Below, piece by piece: positions 43,466 through 51,403 of a DNA stretch of 64,000 nucleotides (position 1 is the stretch's first letter; the number at the start of each line of letters is the position of its first letter). Both the position numbers and the translations under genes were made by a program. The notes under the pieces were generated by a model that was not told the origin of the DNA, searched no databases, and saw only the letters and a program-made list of their open reading frames with translations. This DNA is from Pseudomonadales bacterium (GTDB lineage Bacteria; Pseudomonadota; Gammaproteobacteria; Pseudomonadales; UBA5518). Location: contig JACKOP010000001.1 of NCBI GenBank assembly GCA_024234165.1, positions 744,001 to 808,000 on the forward strand. The letters are read 5' to 3'.

Positions 43466-44281
43466 GTGTCCAGCGGGAGGCGGCGCGGTTCCAGAGTGAA
43501 GAACGCACTATCGGAGACGGCACCGATGCCGGCCAGAAACTGGGGTATGGCCTTCGTGGCTGCAGCGCTGTCGCACGCTGCGCTGGCCATGTGGCTGCTG
43601 ACAGGCGATGCGCTCGACACCAGCGCCGCGAAGGACGAAGGGCGCGCGGGAATCGAGATCGGATTCGCCGCCGCCCCGGGCCCGGTCGACGACATTCCCG
43701 ACGAGACGGTGATCCCGCCCGAACCGCCTCCCCCACCGAAGCCCGTCAGGCCCGAGCCCAGGCCACCGGTACGCGTGGAAAAACCCATCGTCGCCAGGCC
43801 GGAACCGGTGGCGGAGAAGGTCGAAACCGTCGCGGCGCCCACACCCGAGCCCGCGGCCGAAGCAGCGGTCACGTCGGCCCCAGCGCGCACCACCGCGGCG
43901 ACCACACCGGCCGTGGCCGCCACCACCTCCAGCAGTACGCCCGCGTCCGGCACATCGGTTTCCGCACACGCCGGCGAGCACAAGGGGGACGCCAGAAACT
44001 ACCTGGCATCCCTGATGCGCTGGTTGAACCGGCACAAGGAATACCCGGCCGCACTGAAGAAGGAAAAGCAGCAAGGCACGGTGGTGCTGCAGTTCATGAT
44101 CGACAAGTCGGGCAAGGTCATTTCCTCGGGCATCAGGAAAAGCTCCGGCAATGGCGCGCTGGATCAGGCCGCCCTCGAAATGCTCGCCAAGGCGGATCCC
44201 CTGCCTGCCATCCCGGATTCCATGCGCCGCGACCAGCTTTCGCTGGCGATACCCGTCGAATATTCATTGATCACGAAGTAA
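43466..44281 (+). CDS. tonB: TonB energy transducer
   Basis: This 271-residue periplasm-spanning protein links the ExbB/ExbD motor to outer-membrane receptors. It has an N-terminal membrane anchor containing the His-bearing helix (GMAFVAAALSHAALAMWLL), a long Pro/Ala-rich spacer (IPPEPPPPPKPVRPEPRPPV) and a C-terminal TonB domain (YLASLMRWLNRHKEYPAALK KEKQQGTVVLQFMIDKSGKV). GTG 43466 gives the longest product. GTG 43496 or ATG 43526 are possible starts closer to the anchor, so the first 10-20 residues are uncertain. Confidence 0.93.
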   Translation: MSSGRRRGSRVKNALSETAPMPARNWGMAFVAAALSHAALAMWLLTGDALDTSAAKDEGRAGIEIGFAAAPGPVDDIPDETVIPPEPPPPPKPVRPEPRPPVRVEKPIVARPEPVAEKVETVAAPTPEPAAEAAVTSAPARTTAATTPAVAATTSSSTPASGTSVSAHAGEHKGDARNYLASLMRWLNRHKEYPAALKKEKQQGTVVLQFMIDKSGKVISSGIRKSSGNGALDQAALEMLAKADPLPAIPDSMRRDQLSLAIPVEYSLITK

Positions 44282-44297
44282 GCAACAGGAGTCCTGC

Positions 44298-46673
44298 ATG
44301 TCCACCAAACCAACGACACTGCGTCCAGTGAGCCTGCGCAGCACCCGCGCACCCGCAACGGTACCGCCCGCTCATCTTCCCGACGTCAGTCGTGCCGCAA
44401 GACAAGCCTTCGTGCTGAGCGTCTCGGCACTGATGGCGGTCCCGGTCCTCGCGGCAGACGACGAGACGCTCGAGCTGGACACCTTGCAGATCGAGGAACG
44501 CGCGATCGACACCAATCCGTATGCGCAGCCGGGGGCGCCGTACAAGGCCCGGGTGTCCGGTGACGAGCGTCACGTCAAGCCACTGGCCGAAACGCCGCAG
44601 ACGATCACCGTGCTGACCCAGACCGCAATCCAGGATTCCGGTCGTTCCGACCTGCGCGCGGTACTTGCGACACAGCCCGGCATCACGCTGGGGACCGGTG
44701 AAAACGGCAACGCATTCGGCGACCGCTACATCATCCGTGGCCACGAAGCGCGCAGCGACGTATTCGTCGACGGGCTGCGTGACCCCGGCATGACGATACG
44801 CGAAAGCTTCGCCGTGGAGCAGGTGGAAGTCACCAAGGGGCCGAGCTCGACGTTCGCGGGGCGCGGCAGCACCGGTGGCGCCGTCAACAGCATCACCAAG
44901 CAGGCCAGCAGCGAATACGACTTCACCAAGCTGCAGGGCGGGCTGGGCACCGACAGCTACCAGCGCTACACGGTCGATGCCAACAAGCGGATCAGTGACG
45001 ACGTCGCCGTGCGCATCAACGCACTGTACGCAGACCAGGACATACCGGATCGTTCCCCGGCAGATCGCGAGCGGCAGGGAATCGCGCTGTCTGCCGCATT
45101 CCAGGTGAGCGACAAGCTCCGGGTCGTGGCCGATTACTACCGTCTCGAGGCCACCGACCGGCCCGACATGGGCACCTATATCGTTCCGAACGGTGGCAGA
45201 CCGGTACGCAACATACCGGTCTACTCGCAGCACGGTGACTTTCTGGAATCCACCGTGGACACGGGAACACTGCGCGTGAAATACGACTTCTCGGAGGATT
45301 TCCGGATCCAGAATGCGATTCGCTACGGAGAAACGGACAACGGCTACGTCGTGACCGGGGCGCGTGGCGCCACCAGGGCTGCGGACGATCCGGTAGCTCC
45401 CGGAGCCGGCACCATCTCGCTCAGCACGCACCAGGGCTGGCAGGAAGTCGAGTATTTCGTCGATCAACTCAATGTCCATCTCGACAGGAACATCGCAGGC
45501 ATGCGCCACCAGTTCCTGGTCAGCGCGGAATACTCCGACCTCAAGGTGCTCAACGGGAACTACAACATCAGCAACAACGGCCTCTCCAACTGCCGGCTGC
45601 CCGGTCGTGGGGCGGGGCCCTCCTCGGCAGGTTTCTGCATCCTGGACGGTGCCGGCAACCGCGTTGGAAACATCGGCAATCTGATCGGTCGGTCGGTGAC
45701 GCGAGGAGCATTCGACTCCGACTACAACGTGAAGACCTGGTCGGCCTCGATCATGGACACCATCGACATCACCGAAGCGCTCAGCCTGTTCTTCGGTTTG
45801 CGCTACGACGACTTCGATTACAGGAACCTGGTGGTAGCCCGCAACAACACGGAGACCGTCTACAAGTACTCCGACGACCTGCTGAACAAGCACATCGGCA
45901 TCGTCTACCAGATCGCGTCGGGCGGGAACGTCTACGCGACCTGGAGTACGTCCAGCGAAATCAACGGCGGCGAATCCGACGTCGGTGCGAGCTGCGGTTA
46001 CGGCGGGCTTTGTGGCGAGCCGGACCAGGTGACCGAAAGCAAGCCGGAAGAGGCCGAGAACATCGAGATCGGCAGCAAGTGGAACCTGTTCGACGAGAAG
46101 CTGCTGGCCACCGTGGCGGTGTTCCAGATCACCAAGAACGATGTGATGGAGAGCGTGGGCGACAACTACAGCACGCTCGGCACGCTCAACACCGGCAAGA
46201 ACCGCGTGAAGGGGATCGAGCTTTCGGTCTCCGGCAACCTGACACCCAGGCTCAGTGCGCAGATCGGCCTGTCGAAGATGGACTCCGAGGTCCTGAAATC
46301 GGTCGATCCGGGCAGGAAGGGGCTCGTGCTGAGCAATTTCGCCGAGGACAGTGCGTTCGTGCAGTTGCGCTACCAGGTGACGGACAAGCTCGCGATCGGT
46401 GGCACATCGACGTACTCCAGCGAGAAATACGCGGGCCAGCCCGATACCGGTGCCGACTTCAACGCAACCATCGGCAAATACAACTACCAGGTGCCGAGCG
46501 CGACGACGTACGACCTGTTCCTCGACTACGAGTTCAACGAGAAGTTCAGCGCTCGTCTGAACGCGCTGAACATCACCGACAAGGACTACTACCTCGCCGG
46601 GTATCGCAGCGGGGCGCTGACCTACAAGGGAGATGCGCGCAGCATCTTCCTGACCCTGTCCTACGAACTGTGA
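44298..46673 (+). CDS. fiu: TonB-dependent siderophore receptor, Fiu-like (catecholate)
   Basis: This 791-residue outer-membrane receptor has a long basic N-terminus before the hydrophobic signal (AFVLSVSALMAVPVLAADD). The plug domain follows (ETPQTITVLTQTAIQDSGRS; RYIIRGHEARSDVFVDGLRD; VTKGPSSTFAGRGSTGGAVN) and then a barrel ending FLTLSYEL. The plug sequence and the PiuC-type neighbour point to the Fiu/PiuA group that takes up monomeric catechols and iron-catecholate. It follows tonB by 16 nt and is followed by an FMN dehydrogenase and a PiuC-like gene, all on one strand. The gene name is by similarity in type and context, not by orthology testing. Confidence 0.88.
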   Translation: MSTKPTTLRPVSLRSTRAPATVPPAHLPDVSRAARQAFVLSVSALMAVPVLAADDETLELDTLQIEERAIDTNPYAQPGAPYKARVSGDERHVKPLAETPQTITVLTQTAIQDSGRSDLRAVLATQPGITLGTGENGNAFGDRYIIRGHEARSDVFVDGLRDPGMTIRESFAVEQVEVTKGPSSTFAGRGSTGGAVNSITKQASSEYDFTKLQGGLGTDSYQRYTVDANKRISDDVAVRINALYADQDIPDRSPADRERQGIALSAAFQVSDKLRVVADYYRLEATDRPDMGTYIVPNGGRPVRNIPVYSQHGDFLESTVDTGTLRVKYDFSEDFRIQNAIRYGETDNGYVVTGARGATRAADDPVAPGAGTISLSTHQGWQEVEYFVDQLNVHLDRNIAGMRHQFLVSAEYSDLKVLNGNYNISNNGLSNCRLPGRGAGPSSAGFCILDGAGNRVGNIGNLIGRSVTRGAFDSDYNVKTWSASIMDTIDITEALSLFFGLRYDDFDYRNLVVARNNTETVYKYSDDLLNKHIGIVYQIASGGNVYATWSTSSEINGGESDVGASCGYGGLCGEPDQVTESKPEEAENIEIGSKWNLFDEKLLATVAVFQITKNDVMESVGDNYSTLGTLNTGKNRVKGIELSVSGNLTPRLSAQIGLSKMDSEVLKSVDPGRKGLVLSNFAEDSAFVQLRYQVTDKLAIGGTSTYSSEKYAGQPDTGADFNATIGKYNYQVPSATTYDLFLDYEFNEKFSARLNALNITDKDYYLAGYRSGALTYKGDARSIFLTLSYEL

Positions 46674-46686
46674 CACGGGGCAGCGG

Positions 46687-47790
46687 ATGTCATCCACGTC
46701 GACTCATGCAATTCCCGCCGGGCTGGTATCGGTAGAGGAATACGAGCGGCACGCGCAACGGTGTCTGCCACCGGCGGTGTTTGCACACATCGCCGGCGGC
46801 AGCGGCAACGAGCACACGCTGCGCCGCAACCGGGAAGCGTTCGAAACCCTCGCACTGCAACCACGGCTGCTGGTGGATTGCCGCCACGGCAACACGCGTT
46901 GCGAACTGTTCGGGCAGGCGTTCCGCCATCCGCTGCTGCTGGCACCGGTGGCATTGCAGGCACTCGTGCACCCCGACGGCGAACTGGCCAGCGCCCACGG
47001 CGCAGCAGCGATGGAAGCCGGCATGGTCTGCAGTACGCTGTCGTCGTTCACGCTGGAAGACATCGCGGCCAGACACCCGTTCGGGTTGTGGTTCCAGTTG
47101 TATTTCCAGCCGCGCCGGGAGCATACCCTGGACCTCGTGCGGCGCGCCGAAGCCGCCGGCTACCGCTCACTGGTGGTCACGCTCGACACCCCGGTGCAGG
47201 CGGCTTCACCGCGCGCCCAGCGCGCCGGCTTCAGCCTGCCGGCTGGCATCCACGCCGCCAACCTGCAGCGCTACCCGACGCCGGAGCAGGTCACGCTTGG
47301 CGCCGGACAGAGCGTCATCTTCCAGGGCATGATGAGCGAGGCACCCGGCTGGCAGGACCTGGAGTGGCTGCTCGACAGCACCGAACTGCCGGTGATCGTC
47401 AAGGGCGTGACGCATCCGGGCGATGCTGCACGCCTCGCGAAGCTGGGCGTGCAGGGGCAGGTGGTGTCGAACCATGGCGGTCGTGCACTGGATCATGCGC
47501 CTGCAAGCCTGGACTGCCTGCCGGCAATCCGCCGAGCGCTGGGCAACGACTACCCGCTGCTGCTCGACAGCGGAATCCGCAACGGTACCGACGCATTCAA
47601 GGCACTCGCCTGTGGTGCCGATGCGGTACTGATCGGACGCCCCTGCATTCATGCGTTGGCCGTGGCGGGCGCGCTCGGGGTGGCACACGCACTCAAGCTG
47701 CTGCGCGAAGAACTCGAACTGTGCATGGCGCTCACCGGCTGTCCCACCTTGCAGGACATCAGCCGTGACGCGCTGTTTTCCATCGGATGA
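46687..47790 (+). CDS. FMN-dependent alpha-hydroxy-acid dehydrogenase/oxidase
   Basis: The 367-residue TIM-barrel flavoenzyme would oxidise an L-2-hydroxy acid to the 2-oxo acid. It contains STLSSFTLEDIA, FQLYFQPRREHTLDLVRRAE, the FMN/active-site segment with catalytic His and Arg (VVSNHGGRALDHAPASLDCL P) and the phosphate-binding LLLDSGIRNGTDAFKALACG AD. The N-terminal substrate tyrosine usual in glycolate oxidase and LldD (YYAGG-type) is replaced: AHIAGGSGNEHTLRRN. This suggests a different substrate. It lies between the siderophore receptor and a PiuC-type dioxygenase, with a 13-nt gap upstream, so an iron-linked role is possible. Confidence 0.9.
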   Translation: MSSTSTHAIPAGLVSVEEYERHAQRCLPPAVFAHIAGGSGNEHTLRRNREAFETLALQPRLLVDCRHGNTRCELFGQAFRHPLLLAPVALQALVHPDGELASAHGAAAMEAGMVCSTLSSFTLEDIAARHPFGLWFQLYFQPRREHTLDLVRRAEAAGYRSLVVTLDTPVQAASPRAQRAGFSLPAGIHAANLQRYPTPEQVTLGAGQSVIFQGMMSEAPGWQDLEWLLDSTELPVIVKGVTHPGDAARLAKLGVQGQVVSNHGGRALDHAPASLDCLPAIRRALGNDYPLLLDSGIRNGTDAFKALACGADAVLIGRPCIHALAVAGALGVAHALKLLREELELCMALTGCPTLQDISRDALFSIG

Positions 47791-47805
47791 AAAAGGATCC
47801 ATCCC

Positions 47806-48489
47806 ATGCTGACGGTGATAGAAAACGTATTCTCGAAAACCGAAGTCGCGGCCTTTCGCAAGGCACTCGATGGCGCCACCTGGGAGGACGGTCTGGCGAC
47901 GGCCGGCACGCTGGCCTCACGCGTCAAGCAGAACGAACAACTGAACGAACACACACCCCTGGCACGCCAGCTCGGACAACAGGTGCTGCAGCGCCTAGGG
48001 AACCATCCGCTGTTCGTGTCTGCCGCGCTGCCGAACACCATCTACCCACCCAAGTTCAACCGCTATCGCGACGGCGGGCATTACGGCCTGCACGTCGACA
48101 GTGCGGTGATGGCGCTGCCGGGCACGCCGCAACTGATGCGAAGCGACCTCTCCGCGACGCTGTTCCTGTGCGAACCCGACGAATACGACGGTGGCGAGCT
48201 GATGGTGGAAGTGCGCTTCGGTGCCCAGGCAGCCAAGCTGTCCGCAGGGGATCTGGTGCTCTACCCTTCCAGCAGCCTGCACCAGGTCTTGCCGGTCACG
48301 CGCGGTGCGCGCGTCTGCTGCTTCCTGTGGCTGCAAAGCCTGGTCAGGGACGAGGAAGACCGCACCGTGCTGTTCGATCTCGACCAGAGCATCCAGTCGC
48401 TCACGCAGGCCGTGGGCCCGTCGCATCCGGAAGTGCTGCGCCTCTCGCAGGTGTACCATAACCTCCTGCGTCGCTGGGCCGAGTCCTGA
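47806..48489 (+). CDS. piuC: Fe2+/2-oxoglutarate dioxygenase, PiuC/YbiX type
   Basis: The 227-residue protein matches PKHD-type hydroxylases. FNRYRDGGHYGLHVDSAVM carries the HxD iron ligands, YPSSSLHQVLPVTRGARVCC carries the distal His and the 2-oxoglutarate-binding Arg, and RSDLSATLFLCEPDEYDGGE precedes them. Residues near the end (QSIQSLTQAVGPSHPEVLRL SQVYHNLLRRWAE) are typical of PiuC. PiuC/YbiX genes sit beside catecholate receptors (piuA, fiu), as here, and influence uptake of siderophore-antibiotic conjugates. The exact reaction is unsettled in the family. It follows the FMN enzyme by 15 nt. Confidence 0.93.
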   Translation: MLTVIENVFSKTEVAAFRKALDGATWEDGLATAGTLASRVKQNEQLNEHTPLARQLGQQVLQRLGNHPLFVSAALPNTIYPPKFNRYRDGGHYGLHVDSAVMALPGTPQLMRSDLSATLFLCEPDEYDGGELMVEVRFGAQAAKLSAGDLVLYPSSSLHQVLPVTRGARVCCFLWLQSLVRDEEDRTVLFDLDQSIQSLTQAVGPSHPEVLRLSQVYHNLLRRWAES

Positions 48490-48521
48490 GCGTCACCGTC
48501 ACACGCAGGGAGTGAGTGGCC

Positions 48522-50210
48522 ATGCGGAATCCGGCATCGAAAACGACAAGACACAGAGCCCACCTGGCGGCACTGCTGTGCGGATTGCTGGTATTCACGC
48601 TGGGTACGGAAACCGTTCGGGCCGAACCGACACCACGGCCGAATTTCCTGATCATCATGGCCGACGACATGGGCTTCTCCGATGTGGGCGCCTTCGGCGG
48701 CGAGATCAGCACCCCGAACCTCGACGGACTCGCCCGCGACGGGCTGCGCCTGACCGGCTTCCACACCGCGTCCACGTGCTCGCCGACACGAGCGATGCTG
48801 ATGACCGGAACCGATCACCATCGCGCCGGCATCGCGAACATGGCGGAGATGCTTACCCCTTCGCAGCGCGGCAAGCCCGGCTACGACGGTCATCTCACCG
48901 ACACGGTCGTGACCGTGGCCGAACTGTTGCGCGATGCCGGCTATCGCACCGTGATGAGCGGCAAGTGGCACCTCGGCAACCGCCGCCCCGAGGATGATCC
49001 TGCCAGGCGCGGCTTCGAGCGCGTGTTCGCATTGATCGAGGCGGGTCACAACCACTTCGGCAAGGAGAGCACTCCGCGATCGGAGTGGAGCGCGCACTAC
49101 ACCGAGAACGGCGTGAAGGTCGAACTGCCGAAGGATTTCTATTCCTCGGATTACTTCACCGACAGGCTGGTGAAATTCCTCGACGAAGACAGGACCCGGC
49201 CGTTCTTCGCGTACCTGCCGTTCAGCGCCCCGCACTGGCCGCTGCAAGCGCCCGCAGACGTGCGCGACAAGTACAAGGGCCGTTACGACGCCGGCTGGGA
49301 AGTGCTGCTGCAGGAACGCGTGGCACGCCAGCAGCAGCTCGGACTGTTGCCGCCGAATGCCGAGACCAGCGCGCCCGCGACACTGCGCGACTGGAACAGC
49401 CTCGACGCCGACGAGAAGCGCAGGCAGTCGCGCAAGATGGAAATCTACGCCGCGATGGTCGATCGCATGGACTGGAACATCGGCCGGGTGCTCGAGTCCC
49501 TGCGCCACAGCGGCCGGCTCGACGACACCGTCGTCGTATTCCTGTCCGACAACGGCGCCGCACCCGATACGCTGCAAGCCATGTTCGCGAACGTGAAAGG
49601 CTTCCAGCAACGTGGCGAAGGCGACTTCGCCGCCTGGGGCAGTGCCGACTCGACGCTGGCCTACGGCCCGCACTGGGCACAGGCCGCCACCGCGCCACGC
49701 CGGCTCTACAAGTCGGTAACCACCGAGGGCGGCATCACCAGCCCGACCATCATCCGCTACCCCGGCTTTGCGCGGCAGCACAACAGCATCGACGACCACT
49801 TCGCCACCGTGATGGACATCGTGCCGACCGTGCTCGAACTGGCCGGCGTCGAACACCCGGGCACGCACCATCACGACCGTACGGTCGAGCCGCTGCGCGG
49901 CAAATCGATGGTTGCGTACCTGCAGAAAAAGACCGACCGCGTGCACGAGGAAGACGAGGCCATCGGCTGGGAACTGTTCGGCCAACGCGCGCTGCGCCAG
50001 GGCGACTGGAAGGCGGACTACGTCAGCGAACCCAACGGTTCCGGTCGCTGGGCGCTGTACAACCTGAAGCAGGATCCGGGCGAGCGCCACGATCTCTCCA
50101 CACAGCAACCCGAGCGACTGAAGCAACTGGTCGCGCTGTGGGAAGACTACGCGCGCGATATGGGCGTGATCCTGGACGAGCAGGTGGTTGGCCCCTACAC
50201 GGGCCTGTAG
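48522..50210 (+). CDS. Arylsulfatase (type I sulfatase)
   Basis: This 562-residue exported hydrolase has an N-terminal signal peptide (AHLAALLCGLLVFTLGTETV RA) and metal-binding NFLIIMADDMGFSDVGAFGG. The formylglycine motif CSPTRAMLMTG matches C-x-P-x-R. KWHLGNRRPEDDPARRGFE and SDNGAAPD complete the active site. Maturation needs a formylglycine-generating enzyme; none is in the window. ATG 48522 is preferred over GTG 48516, because AGGGAG is 9 nt from the ATG but only 3 nt from the GTG. The stop lies inside a dispersed repeat. It may release sulfate from esters, a possible counterpart to the sulfotransferase at 38887. Confidence 0.94.
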   Translation: MRNPASKTTRHRAHLAALLCGLLVFTLGTETVRAEPTPRPNFLIIMADDMGFSDVGAFGGEISTPNLDGLARDGLRLTGFHTASTCSPTRAMLMTGTDHHRAGIANMAEMLTPSQRGKPGYDGHLTDTVVTVAELLRDAGYRTVMSGKWHLGNRRPEDDPARRGFERVFALIEAGHNHFGKESTPRSEWSAHYTENGVKVELPKDFYSSDYFTDRLVKFLDEDRTRPFFAYLPFSAPHWPLQAPADVRDKYKGRYDAGWEVLLQERVARQQQLGLLPPNAETSAPATLRDWNSLDADEKRRQSRKMEIYAAMVDRMDWNIGRVLESLRHSGRLDDTVVVFLSDNGAAPDTLQAMFANVKGFQQRGEGDFAAWGSADSTLAYGPHWAQAATAPRRLYKSVTTEGGITSPTIIRYPGFARQHNSIDDHFATVMDIVPTVLELAGVEHPGTHHHDRTVEPLRGKSMVAYLQKKTDRVHEEDEAIGWELFGQRALRQGDWKADYVSEPNGSGRWALYNLKQDPGERHDLSTQQPERLKQLVALWEDYARDMGVILDEQVVGPYTGL

Positions 50211-50298
50211 GGATGCATTCACGGTGCCCCACCGGTGTGTGCGAAGGTGTCGTCACACGCAGATCGTGCGAGCGCTCGAGGGGTCTTGCGACAGCCGC
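50204..50298. repeat. Degenerate copy of the inverted-repeat element at 63405-63584
   Basis: CTGTAGGGATGCATTCACGG and following bases (CCCCACCGGTGTGTGCGAAGG, ending TCTTGCGACAGCC) align with the right half of the element upstream of the MarR gene. The left terminus is missing. The arylsulfatase stop codon is within the repeat, and the converging esterase gene ends 2 nt beyond it. Confidence 0.65.
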
Positions 50299-50299
50299 T

Positions 50300-51265
50300 T
50301 CATCCGGCGGGTGCACGCGCGAACGCGCGTCGCAGCGCTGCGAGCGCGTTGCGCTGCGCGTCCTGGGTGAGTGCTGCAGCAACGGCCATGTCGGAACCGT
50401 GGAAGGCGCCCGGATAGACGTGCAGTTCGGTCGGCACACCCGCACGTATCAGGCGCTGCGCATAGTCCATGTTCTCATCGACGAACAGATCGAGCGTGCC
50501 CACCGAAATGAACGCGGGTGGCAGCCCGGCGAGATCCGTGGCCCTGGCTGGTGCTGCGTAGGGTGATACCCCGGACGCACCGGGCTCGTGCCCCAGCAGA
50601 CAACTCCAGCCGATACGATTGGCGGTCGGTGTCCAGACGAACTCGCCGGCATACGGATGCGGATCGCTGCTGGTGCAGGTGCGATCGTCCAGCATGGGAT
50701 AGATCAGCCGCTGAAACGCGAGCGGCACTTCGCCCCGATCGCGTGCCAGCAACGCCAGCGCTGCCGCAAGCCCGCCACCCGCGCTCTCGCCGCTCACGGC
50801 GATGCGCGCAGCATCCACGTTCAGTTCGCGTGCACTGGCGTGCAACCAGCGCAGCGCCGTGTAGCAGTCTTCCAGCGGCCCCGGATGCGGCGTTTCGGGA
50901 GCGAGCCGGTAATCCACGGCGACGACGACACAATCGAGTTCGACCGCCAGCACCCGGTTGGCGGCGTCCATCATGTGCATCGAACCGAACACATAACCGC
51001 CGCCGTGGATATGCAGCACCGCCGGCCGTGGACGATCCGCACGAGTTCGCGGGCGATACACCAGCGCGCCGATCCGGTGGCCTTCGGGTGCCGGTATGCT
51101 CACCTCCTCGAGGTCGACCGCAAGCTCGGGAGGCGGTGGCATCCCGCCCGCACGCTGCTGCATGTCGGTGCGCATCGCCGGGATGGATTCCCGCGAAAAC
51201 TCCAGTGTCGGCAGCAGTTCGAGGGCAACGAGCAGTTCGGGGTCGATGAGGTGACGTGTGTCCAT
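50300..51265 (-). CDS. Alpha/beta hydrolase, HSL-family esterase
   Basis: This 321-residue hydrolase has the oxyanion motif HIHGGGYVFGS, the nucleophile elbow SGESAGGGLA, catalytic Asp in DLFVDENMDYA and catalytic His in PGAFHGSDM, the hormone-sensitive-lipase family pattern. It should cleave esters of small to medium acids. The frame is open up to 51397, but ATG 51265 (MDTRHLIDPELLVALELLPT) gives the usual family N-terminus. It is convergent with the arylsulfatase gene. It lies on the same strand as the helicase-nuclease island but is separated by 138 nt and is probably independent. Confidence 0.92.
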   Translation of the reverse strand: MDTRHLIDPELLVALELLPTLEFSRESIPAMRTDMQQRAGGMPPPPELAVDLEEVSIPAPEGHRIGALVYRPRTRADRPRPAVLHIHGGGYVFGSMHMMDAANRVLAVELDCVVVAVDYRLAPETPHPGPLEDCYTALRWLHASARELNVDAARIAVSGESAGGGLAAALALLARDRGEVPLAFQRLIYPMLDDRTCTSSDPHPYAGEFVWTPTANRIGWSCLLGHEPGASGVSPYAAPARATDLAGLPPAFISVGTLDLFVDENMDYAQRLIRAGVPTELHVYPGAFHGSDMAVAAALTQDAQRNALAALRRAFARAPAG

Positions 51266-51403
51266 GCGGGTGCTCCGGATGTGGGTGCAGATGCGGCGTG
51301 GGTGCCAACGATACTTGAATCGGTATTGATGTGCGTGCTGATCGGCACCTGGACAACGTCGGCCGTGGTGTGCCGCTGTCCTTGCTTCGCCTGGCAATCC
51401 GCC

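Noticed and set aside
44271..50222. Long antisense frames opposite the siderophore receptor (44271-46697) and arylsulfatase (48261-50222)
   Set aside because: Composition is typical of mirror frames, and the plus-strand genes have signal peptides and family motifs.
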